Shown here in pieces: positions 26,555-33,165 of a DNA stretch of 64,000 bases. Under the pieces are notes generated by a model. The model worked only from the letters and a program-made list of their open reading frames with translations. It did not search any database and had not been told where the DNA came from. A program made the position numbers and the translations under genes. Position 1 is the first letter of the stretch, and the number at the start of each line of letters is the position of its first letter. Source of the stretch: Arcobacteraceae bacterium. Its GTDB lineage: Bacteria > Campylobacterota > Campylobacteria > Campylobacterales > Arcobacteraceae. The stretch is from positions 55,718 through 119,717 of the forward strand of contig JAQUAG010000005.1 of NCBI GenBank assembly GCA_028687375.1, in the 5' to 3' direction.

Positions 26555-27210
26555 GACTTCTTTTACTTGAGGATGATTTTGAATATAGACAAACAATTAA
26601 AGAATATTTAGAATCCTTAAAATATAGTGTCGATGATTTTGATAATGGAGAAGATGCTTTAAATGCAATTTATGAAAGAAGCTACCAAATACTTATTTTA
26701 GATATACGAGTTCCTAAATTAAGCGGTTATGAGCTTGTAAAACAACTTCGTCAAAATAATAATAACACACCAGTAATATACATAACATCGCTAACAGACA
26801 TTAATAATCTAAGTTTGGGATATGAACTTGGTTGTAATGATTATGTCAAAAAACCATTTTCTCCAAAAGAGTTACGATACAGACTTGAGCAACTTATTAA
26901 ATTATTTTATTCACAAAATAATCAAGAGTTGATAGATTTAAAAAATGGTTTTCAATACAATGTAGTTAATAATGAACTTTTAAAAGAAACTCAACTTATT
27001 AATTTAACAAAAAAAGAGAAAGATTTACTATTTTGTCTTATTTCTCATAAAAATCAATTTGTGTCTATTGAACAATTAAGGATAGAAGTTTGGGATGATA
27101 AGTATGTCAATGAATCAGATATAAGAATAAGTATAAAGAAAATAAGAGATAAAACAAGAAAAGATTTGATAATCAATCAAAGAGGATTAGGATACAAGAT
27201 TGATAGATAA
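26551..27210 (+). CDS. OmpR-family response regulator 2
   Basis: A 219-residue regulator. Receiver: LLLEDDF acidic pair, phospho-acceptor Asp in LILDIRVPKLSG, YITSLTD and VKKPFSPKEL. The winged helix ends DIRISIKKIRDKTR and INQRGLGYKIDR. It overlaps the Cache gene by 4 bp upstream and kinase 2 by 11 bp downstream, so the three proteins are tightly coupled. It is the closest regulator to tsdA and the best candidate to control it. Confidence 0.93.
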   Translation: MRLLLLEDDFEYRQTIKEYLESLKYSVDDFDNGEDALNAIYERSYQILILDIRVPKLSGYELVKQLRQNNNNTPVIYITSLTDINNLSLGYELGCNDYVKKPFSPKELRYRLEQLIKLFYSQNNQELIDLKNGFQYNVVNNELLKETQLINLTKKEKDLLFCLISHKNQFVSIEQLRIEVWDDKYVNESDIRISIKKIRDKTRKDLIINQRGLGYKIDR

Positions 27211-28330
27211 CAAATATTTTATTTTTAAAACAACTTTATTATATACCTCTATATTTTTTCTCTTTATCTCATTTTTGGGTTATGCTAATCTTGATTTAGA
27301 GATAGAGAGCTATAAAAATGGGCAAAAAGATAAATTAGTAGATTATTCACAAAAAATTCAAAGAGCTATATACGACTTTTCAAATTCTAAAAGTGATGGA
27401 TTTATAATGCCTAAATCATTTCAATATAACGTAGAATTACAAAATTTCAATAGAGGAATACTCTATCAAAGCCTTAATAGTAATATTGAAAATGATAAAA
27501 AAATTGAAATTGAGTTAGAATTATCCCCTAATAGATTAAATATAAAATATTTAAAAATATCTAAAAACATCTCATACAATAAAATATATTTAAAGTTTTT
27601 AATCCTTACTATATATCTAAGTTTATTTATTTTTTTATCGATATTCCTTATTGTTAAATCAAGTATTTATCCTTATAAAAAAGCAAATGAATTTTTAGAT
27701 GCTTTTTTCAATGATGCCATGCATGAACTAAAAACACCACTTGGAATTATTCAATTAAACCTTGAGATACTTGAGGTTAATCATCCAAATATAAAAGAGA
27801 TAAGTAGATCCATAAATGGTGTAAAAAATCTTCTTTTAGTCTATGGTGACATTGAATATCTTATTAAGTATAAGAACGTGAAATTTACAAAAGAAAACGT
27901 TGATTTTTCAATTTTTTTAGGGCAAAGAGTAGAAGAATTTGAAAGCTTAGCACAACCACGAAAATTATCTTTTAGGTTATCTGTCGAAGATAATATTGCT
28001 ATTTTTATTAACAGAACACAATTGCAAAGAATTGTCGACAATACACTTTCAAATAGTATAAAATATTCAAATCAAAGTACTACTGTAGATATTAAACTAT
28101 ACAAAAAAGATAATCAAGTGATATATTCTATACAAAATTATGGAGATATTATCAAAGATACAAAAACTATTTTCAATAGATATCATAAAGAAAACTTCAT
28201 AAAAGGTGGATTTGGAATTGGTTTAAATATTGTAAAGAATATTTGTGAACTTAATAATATACAAATAGATGTAATCTCTACAAAAAAAGATGGAAATACA
28301 TTTCATTTTACTTTCTTAATAAATCCTTAA
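27200..28330 (+). CDS. Membrane histidine kinase 2 with altered G1 box
   Basis: A 376-residue kinase. Membrane helices lie at about 10-27 and 131-153 around a periplasmic domain of about 100 residues. The H-box is DAMHELKTPLGII, the N-box VDNTLSNSIKYSN and the G2 region GGFGIGLNIV. At the G1 box, where DxGxG is expected, the sequence reads SIQNYGDII: the adenine-contacting Asp is Asn and the second Gly is missing. It may bind ATP differently. It starts with TTG (AGGA upstream) and overlaps regulator 2 by 11 bp. Confidence 0.88.
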   Translation: MIDNKYFIFKTTLLYTSIFFLFISFLGYANLDLEIESYKNGQKDKLVDYSQKIQRAIYDFSNSKSDGFIMPKSFQYNVELQNFNRGILYQSLNSNIENDKKIEIELELSPNRLNIKYLKISKNISYNKIYLKFLILTIYLSLFIFLSIFLIVKSSIYPYKKANEFLDAFFNDAMHELKTPLGIIQLNLEILEVNHPNIKEISRSINGVKNLLLVYGDIEYLIKYKNVKFTKENVDFSIFLGQRVEEFESLAQPRKLSFRLSVEDNIAIFINRTQLQRIVDNTLSNSIKYSNQSTTVDIKLYKKDNQVIYSIQNYGDIIKDTKTIFNRYHKENFIKGGFGIGLNIVKNICELNNIQIDVISTKKDGNTFHFTFLINP

Positions 28331-28372
28331 TATGTATATCTAAAAAATAACTTTATATTTACTTTGTAGGCA

Positions 28373-28378
28373 TATAAT
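28373..28378 (+). promoter_or_regulatory. -10 box for tsdA
   Basis: TATAAT 31 bp before the GTG start of tsdA, in a 78-bp gap after kinase 2. The gene therefore probably has its own regulated promoter. Confidence 0.5.
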
Positions 28379-28408
28379 CCTTTGTTATAGAATTCAAAAG
28401 GAGAAAAT

Positions 28409-29353
28409 GTGAAAAATATACTTAAAATTGCAACAATAAGCTTGATAGGTGCGAGCTATTTATTTGCTGGAAGTGCACCAAAAACTTATCCCGCTGGGGA
28501 ACTTGGAAAAATGGTAAAACTTGGTGAAGATATCTCTGCAAATACAGATACGCATCCACTTACAAAAGATTTAGTTGGAAATAAATTACAGTGTAAAAGT
28601 TGTCATTTAAAAGGTGATGATGGTAAAACCGGTACAGGTGATGGAATCTCTAGCTGGATAGGTACTGCTACAGCATTCCCTGCATGGTCAGATAGGGAAA
28701 AAAGTGTTCAAACTTTAGAAGATAGATCAAATGCTTGTTTTATGAGAAGTATGAATGGAAAGAGACTTCCTAATAGTAGTGAAGCTAGTGTTGCTATTGC
28801 TTCATATATCACTTGGCTTTCAACTGGAATGCCTATTAATATGAATGAAAAAGGACCATGGAGTCCACACAATACTGAGTTGTATCCAAAAAGTGCAAAA
28901 TCTTTTAAAACAATAATAGAAAAAGCAACTCACGCTAATTATGTAACAGGAGAGCAAGTATATAAAGCAAAATGCTCATCTTGTCATGGAGAGAATGGTG
29001 AAGGAGTTGATGGAACATTTCCACCACTTTGGGGTCAAGATGCTAATGGTAAATGGTTAGCTTATAATACAGGTGCTGGGATGAGTAAACTTGCAAAAGC
29101 AGCAGCTTGGGTAAAATCCAATATGCCACTTGGAGAAGGTGGAACTTTAAAAGATCAAGAGGTTGCTGATGTTGTGCTTTATATTAATGCACAACCAAGA
29201 GCTGATTTTGATTTACAAAAAGGGTTATTACCAAAAGAACAAATGGGTTACTTTAATTCAAAAGTATTAGAGGAAAAAGGTTCCGTTCGAGGCAACTTCA
29301 AAGTATTAAAACTAGATATTGATGAAATTAGGGGCGATAAAAAGATAAAATAA
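28409..29353 (+). CDS. tsdA: TsdA-like dihaem thiosulfate dehydrogenase / tetrathionate reductase
   Basis: A 314-residue periplasmic dihaem cytochrome c. The signal peptide ends near YLFAG. Haem 1 is CKSCH (Cys62-His66). Cys110, in the SNACFMRSMNG segment 44 residues after His66, matches the Cys haem ligand that defines TsdA. Haem 2 is CSSCH in the C-terminal half. TsdA interconverts thiosulfate and tetrathionate; the Campylobacter enzyme works in the reductive direction too, so direction cannot be told here. It starts with GTG behind a perfect AAAGGAG. The upstream Cache/regulator/kinase genes are probably its control system. No tsdB-type electron acceptor gene is adjacent. Confidence 0.85.
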   Translation: MKNILKIATISLIGASYLFAGSAPKTYPAGELGKMVKLGEDISANTDTHPLTKDLVGNKLQCKSCHLKGDDGKTGTGDGISSWIGTATAFPAWSDREKSVQTLEDRSNACFMRSMNGKRLPNSSEASVAIASYITWLSTGMPINMNEKGPWSPHNTELYPKSAKSFKTIIEKATHANYVTGEQVYKAKCSSCHGENGEGVDGTFPPLWGQDANGKWLAYNTGAGMSKLAKAAAWVKSNMPLGEGGTLKDQEVADVVLYINAQPRADFDLQKGLLPKEQMGYFNSKVLEEKGSVRGNFKVLKLDIDEIRGDKKIK

Positions 29354-29388
29354 GAAAAGAGTGAGATTTATTTCTCATCCTTTCTTTA
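29353..29388. terminator. Imperfect bidirectional terminator after tsdA
   Basis: AAGAAA...GTGAGA pairs imperfectly (one bulge, one mismatch) with TCTCAT...TTTCTT across a short A/T loop, between the convergent tsdA and kinase 3 genes. Confidence 0.4.
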
Positions 29389-29390
29389 TC

Positions 29391-30293
29391 TTAATTACGA
29401 AAAGATTTTGGAATTAATAGAGTAAAACAAGCCCCTTTATAATTAATCCCATCAATTTTTGTATTTATATTTTGAGCAAATAGTCTTCCATCTAAGTGAT
29501 TTTCAATAATATCTTTACTTGCATAGAGTCCTATTCCTGTCCCCACAGATTGGTGTTTTGTTGTAAAATAGGGATCAAAAATTTTATCGAGTATTTGTTG
29601 ATTAATCCCATCACCATTGTCTATTATTTTAATAATATTATTTTCAACATCCTCTTCCATATCTATATAGATAGCTCTATTTTTATTTTTTGATAAGAGA
29701 AGAGCATCTTTTGCATTTGAAAGAATATTGAGTAAAACTTGGGATATTTCATGAGATAAACCATACGACTTTGTAGTAAAAATATAATCTTTCATATAGA
29801 TTTTAATATTCCCATCACTAAAAGATTTATCAATAATACTTAACGTTAAGAGTAAAACTTCAAACAAATCAAAATCTCTTTTTTTCTTATCATCTTTTAA
29901 AAAGTTTGTAAAATCCGCAATTGTTTGATTTAGATAATTAACATGGCTTAGTATTTGATTGAATGTTTCAGGAACATCATCTTCATTACTTATTCCAAGT
30001 TCTACTCTCAGCTTTGCACCTGTAACAAGGGAGGAGATAGCGCTTAGAGGTTGTCTCCACTGATGAGCAATATTTCCTATCATCTCAACCATTCCATCAT
30101 ATCTTGAATGAGATAAGGAATGGTTGATTTTGTAAGAATTTTCATCTATAACTTGATAACTTTTCTTAACTAACTCTAAAAATTTTATAAATTTTGCATC
30201 AGTTAGTGATTGAAAATCTTTTATATCACATTGTTCTAATTGCTCTTTTAGAAGTGAGTTAGCTTCTGATTCATCCAATAATAGTTTATTCAT
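29391..30293 (-). CDS. Soluble histidine kinase 3
   Basis: A 300-residue kinase without membrane helices. An N-terminal helical region of about 70 residues precedes the H-box MIGNIAHQWRQPLSAIS, typical of a kinase type abundant in Campylobacterota. N-box: LLNILSNAKDALL; G1: IIDNGDGIN; the F-box FDPYFTTK and G2 GTGIGLYASK are intact. It converges on tsdA and has no adjacent response regulator, so it is an orphan or may feed one of the two nearby regulators. It overlaps none of its neighbours; the SurA-like gene lies 7 bp further along the same strand. Confidence 0.9.
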   Translation of the reverse strand: MNKLLLDESEANSLLKEQLEQCDIKDFQSLTDAKFIKFLELVKKSYQVIDENSYKINHSLSHSRYDGMVEMIGNIAHQWRQPLSAISSLVTGAKLRVELGISNEDDVPETFNQILSHVNYLNQTIADFTNFLKDDKKKRDFDLFEVLLLTLSIIDKSFSDGNIKIYMKDYIFTTKSYGLSHEISQVLLNILSNAKDALLLSKNKNRAIYIDMEEDVENNIIKIIDNGDGINQQILDKIFDPYFTTKHQSVGTGIGLYASKDIIENHLDGRLFAQNINTKIDGINYKGACFTLLIPKSFRN

Positions 30294-30300
30294 AATATAC

Positions 30301-31125
30301 CTATTTTAAAAATTTTATCTCAGCTGTTACTTTTAGATTTTCAAAATAGTTTTTAAGATATTCATTTTCTCTTTGAGTCATTATTGTATTAAAAATATTA
30401 TCTTGAACAGTTTCAAAAGGGATATCTTCAATATTTGATTTTTTAGATACAAATACCATATTGTAAGTTTGATTTTCAGGAAAAATACTTGAAAATGTTT
30501 TTGCATTTGTTTGTGACAAAATATATTTCATTTGTGGGGAAACAGTGTCAATATCAAATGTATCATTTTTAACAGTAAGATTTTCATTTACTAACAATGG
30601 ATTTAATTTAAGTTGATCAAGAATGGTTTTATCTTTTGATGAATATTGTATTGCATCTATTTTTTTAGCAATTTTAAATTGAGATATATTGTTGTTATAA
30701 TATATTTTTAAGTCTTCTTCGTTTGCCATAATAAGATTGTTCGTAGAAATTGCCGATGTGAGTTTTTGATGTCTTAATTGAAGTTTTATTTTTTCTATAA
30801 AAGCATCATAATCTTCTTGTTGTTTCACAGCATTTTTAAATTCATAAGAACTCATTTTATTATTTTTAGCAATCTTTTCTATATAATTGTCAACATCAAA
30901 ATTATCAACATTGATGCTGTATTTTTCTATTGACTGTTGATATAAAGCCTCATCAATAAGTGCCGTTACAGCACTATTTTTTGTTACTTTGAGTTCAGTC
31001 ATTTTATTATCTATATCTTCTAATGTTATGGGATAGTCATTTACGGTAATAGCAATTCCATTAATAAGTCCAGCATTGAGATGTAAACCTATAAAAAATG
31101 CCATAAAAACTAAAATCTTTTTCAT
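30301..31125 (-). CDS. SurA-like periplasmic chaperone
   Basis: A 274-residue secreted protein with signal peptide MKKILVFMAFFIGLHLNAG. The mature start (INGIAITVNDYPITLEDID) and the following SurA_N-like helices (ALIDEALYQQSIEKY) match the small SurA-like chaperones of Campylobacter (Cj1289 type). The region after about 150 corresponds to a parvulin-like domain, but the usual active-site residues are not evident. It probably assists folding or delivery of outer-membrane proteins. AAAGGAC precedes the ATG. Confidence 0.75.
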   Translation of the reverse strand: MKKILVFMAFFIGLHLNAGLINGIAITVNDYPITLEDIDNKMTELKVTKNSAVTALIDEALYQQSIEKYSINVDNFDVDNYIEKIAKNNKMSSYEFKNAVKQQEDYDAFIEKIKLQLRHQKLTSAISTNNLIMANEEDLKIYYNNNISQFKIAKKIDAIQYSSKDKTILDQLKLNPLLVNENLTVKNDTFDIDTVSPQMKYILSQTNAKTFSSIFPENQTYNMVFVSKKSNIEDIPFETVQDNIFNTIMTQRENEYLKNYFENLKVTAEIKFLK

Positions 31126-31150
31126 ATGTGTAGTCCTTTTTTTAAAGTTG

Positions 31151-31720
31151 CTATTTTATCATAAATATGGTGAAATCATTCTCTAGATAGTTATTTTTTG
31201 TTTTTATTTTTGGCGTTAAGCTAGAGCAATATGAGAGAACTTCTTCTATTTTTATTTTATTAAAACTTTTATTTTTTAGAAAGTTAAATATAAAGCCTTT
31301 TGCAGAGGATTCAAAGCATCTCTCTATGAAATGGTAAAAATCTTTTTTAGTTAAAATATTCATAGCACCACTACAAATGTAGTAATCAGCAGTAATTAGT
31401 GAATCATTTAGAATATCTTTTTGATAAAAAGTAACCTCTGGAAATCTGTTTTTTGAAATTTGTACCATTTGCGATTCGCAATCAATTCCAATATACTCAA
31501 ATTTTGAAATGTTTTGGAGTTGTAGATATTTATAATACTCTCCAAAACCACATCCAGCATCAACAATAATTCTTTTTTTTGAGCCTTGAATGATGAAATC
31601 CGTAATAACTTCAAATCTTTTATATTGAGTGTATTCACTGTTCCAATGGACACCTTGTGGTGAGATGCCATATTTTTGTATGCTCTTTTCATAAAACTTT
31701 TTATTTGTTGATGCTGTTAT
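31151..31720 (-). CDS. Class I SAM-dependent methyltransferase, probable AUA start
   Basis: The frame from the dCMP deaminase stop to 31151 is continuous and encodes 189 residues, but has no ATG, GTG or TTG until residue 85, well after the SAM motif. AAAGGA lies 6 bp before an ATA (31720-31718) that overlaps the deaminase TAA as ATAA, the position normally taken by ATGA. The protein contains motif I IVDAGCGFGEYYKYL (about residues 52-66), the acidic motif II YIGIDCESQMV, and YICSGAMNILT at motif IV. The early segment QKYGISPQGVHWNSEYTQYKRF is typical of small Campylobacterota methyltransferases. The substrate is unknown. Starting at internal ATG 31468 would remove the SAM site. Confidence 0.75.
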   Translation of the reverse strand: MTASTNKKFYEKSIQKYGISPQGVHWNSEYTQYKRFEVITDFIIQGSKKRIIVDAGCGFGEYYKYLQLQNISKFEYIGIDCESQMVQISKNRFPEVTFYQKDILNDSLITADYYICSGAMNILTKKDFYHFIERCFESSAKGFIFNFLKNKSFNKIKIEEVLSYCSSLTPKIKTKNNYLENDFTIFMIK

Positions 31721-32160
31721 TTTGTATCCTTTAATTGTTCAATTGTTACACCATTATCATGAATAAATTTAGATACAACTTCAGAGTTTGTATGTTCATA
31801 AGCTTTTTCATAAATAATTCGTTTAATTCCACTGGCAATTAAATTTTTACTACATTCGCTACAAGGTTCAAGTGTAACGTAAATAGAAGCTCCCTCTATG
31901 CTTATTCCCTTTCGTGCAGCCCAAATGATTGCATTCATCTCAGCATGAATTTCATAGGTTTTACTCCATTCATGGTGATCTTTTGTGTACTCTCCATTCC
32001 AATACTCACAACAATTTTGAAATCCTGCTGGCGTTCCATTGTATCCTGTGCTTAAAATTCTTCCATCTTTTACAATAACTGCGCCAACTTGTTTTGAAAC
32101 ACATTTGCTAGCACTTCCTATCTCTTTTGCGATATTGATAAAAATTTTATCATTAATCAT
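31717..32160 (-). CDS. Deoxycytidylate deaminase family protein
   Basis: A 147-residue zinc deaminase that should convert dCMP to dUMP for thymidylate synthesis. Zinc ligands are His in YEIHAEMNAI and two Cys in LEPCSECSKNLI; the catalytic Glu is in HAEMNA. CVSKQVGAVIVKDGRILSTGYNG matches the ComEB/dCMP deaminase pattern, including an extra Cys/His zinc site in CCEYWNG and HHEWS. The Shine-Dalgarno AAGAGGTA precedes the ATG. The stop overlaps the start of the methyltransferase. Confidence 0.92.
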   Translation of the reverse strand: MINDKIFINIAKEIGSASKCVSKQVGAVIVKDGRILSTGYNGTPAGFQNCCEYWNGEYTKDHHEWSKTYEIHAEMNAIIWAARKGISIEGASIYVTLEPCSECSKNLIASGIKRIIYEKAYEHTNSEVVSKFIHDNGVTIEQLKDTK

Positions 32161-32480
32161 ATAATTTTACCTCTTAAGTGTTTTGATATTAACATTGTAA
32201 CCAGTTTTAACAAAGTTTTTAATCTAATCCAAACCCATTACTCAAAATAATGAAACATTAAAATGCTATTCTTTTTTTCTCTTTGTAATGATAAAAAATC
32301 ATACGGAGTTGTATATTGTTATTGATGGTAAAGAAATAATATTTAAAATTGCAACAGTTATTATGTGGATAATGCAACTTTTAGAATGAATGCTATTACA
32401 TAAGTATATCAACACAAAAGTGGGTTGAAAAGACTATTATTAAGGATATTATTTCAGTAAAGCAATAAAAAAAGAGTTTT
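32161..32480. other. Gene-poor gap upstream of tRNA-Gly
   Basis: Between the deaminase start and the tRNA promoter I see no supported gene. The only notable open frame is 33 residues (32288-32389, plus strand, beginning MIKNHTELYIVIDGKEI) with no Shine-Dalgarno. The strand divergent from the deaminase is very A/T-rich. Confidence 0.5.
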
Positions 32481-32506
32481 TTTAAATATTTTAAGAAATA
32501 TTTAAA
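32481..32506 (+). promoter_or_regulatory. Perfect AT palindrome beside the tRNA-Gly promoter
   Basis: TTTAAATATTT (32481-32491) and AAATATTTAAA (32496-32506) form an 11-bp perfect inverted repeat with a TAAG spacer. It ends 10 bp before the -10 box and so covers the -35 position. It could be an operator, an UP-like element or a weak hairpin. Confidence 0.35.
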
Positions 32507-32516
32507 CTTATTCTGT

Positions 32517-32522
32517 TATAAT
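32517..32522 (+). promoter_or_regulatory. -10 box for tRNA-Gly
   Basis: TATAAT 13 bp before the first base of tRNA-Gly. Confidence 0.6.
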
Positions 32523-32535
32523 CCCACTCACAAAA

Positions 32536-32612
32536 GCGGGAGTAGCTCAGTTGGCTAGAGCTTCTGCCTTCCAAGCAGATTGTCGCGAGTTCGAGTCTCG
32601 TCTCCCGCTCCA
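32536..32612 (+). tRNA. tRNA-Gly(UCC)
   Basis: 77 nt including an encoded CCA. The acceptor GCGGGAG pairs with CTCCCGC, the anticodon stem-loop is TCTGC-CTTCCAA-GCAGA with anticodon TCC, and the T-arm has GTTCGAGTC. All stems are well paired. Confidence 0.97.
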
Positions 32613-32648
32613 CTTTTGAAAAAATCAAACAAAATTAAATTTTACTGT

Positions 32649-32945
32649 TTAGCATCTTTGGCAATTAGTTATATCATTTAAAACATCATTACAAAGTACA
32701 CATCTGTGATTTACGTCAGTATCACGAAAGATTCTTGTTATTGTGCAATTTTTATTTCTTGTGGCTTCATAAGAAACATTTACAGCTTTATCATAGGCTA
32801 ACTCATTTGCAATTTCACTAGAAATAAATGGATTACTTGCCAATGCCTTCCTTATGAACATTTCACTCGATTTTGCAAAATCTTTTTGCATTAAAATATC
32901 AGTCGTATTTTTTGCTAACTCGATATATTTCATTAAATCACTCAT
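32649..32945 (-). CDS. Small protein with C-terminal Cys cluster
   Basis: A 98-residue protein of unknown function. The N-terminal about 75 residues are helical (HEAT-like texture: SEMFIRKALASNPFISSEIANELAYD). The C-terminus HRCVLCNDVLNDITNCQRC carries two CxxC pairs and could bind zinc or iron. A strong Shine-Dalgarno (AGGAGCC) precedes the ATG. It stands alone between tRNA-Gly and tRNA-Cys on the opposite strand from the first. Confidence 0.65.
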   Translation of the reverse strand: MSDLMKYIELAKNTTDILMQKDFAKSSEMFIRKALASNPFISSEIANELAYDKAVNVSYEATRNKNCTITRIFRDTDVNHRCVLCNDVLNDITNCQRC

Positions 32946-33045
32946 TTTATGGCTCCTATATTTTGATGTTAAAATTGTAGCACAATTATAAGTATTTTAT
33001 ATAATTAAAAAGAAAGATTGTGAAAAATATTTGAGTATATGTTAT

Positions 33046-33120
33046 TGGAGGAGGCACCCAGGGTCGAACTGGGGATCAAGGATTTGCAATCCAATGCATT
33101 AGCCACTTTGCTATGCCTCC
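33046..33120 (-). tRNA. tRNA-Cys(GCA)
   Basis: 75 nt including an encoded CCA. The acceptor GGAGGCA pairs with TGCCTCC and the T-arm CCCAG-TTCGACC-CTGGG is perfect. The anticodon loop TTGCAAA gives GCA. The anticodon stem (TTGGA with TCCTT) has only three standard pairs, with two U-U oppositions at its base. Confidence 0.93.
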
Positions 33121-33165
33121 AAAAAAGAAAAGAATTATATCTTTTCTTTCTTAAAATAGACTAAA

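Noticed and set aside
31408..31692. A 94-codon ORF on the minus strand in the methyltransferase region.
   Set aside because: It is out of frame with the methyltransferase, whose own frame is continuous and carries the SAM motif; this ORF has no recognisable domain and merely happens to contain an ATG.
31151..31720. A frameshift or pseudogene in the methyltransferase.
   Set aside because: Translation of the whole stretch shows one uninterrupted frame with intact motifs; only the start codon is non-standard.
32288..32389. A 33-codon ORF (MIKNHTELYIVIDG...) upstream of tRNA-Gly.
   Set aside because: No Shine-Dalgarno, no recognisable domain, and such lengths are expected by chance.
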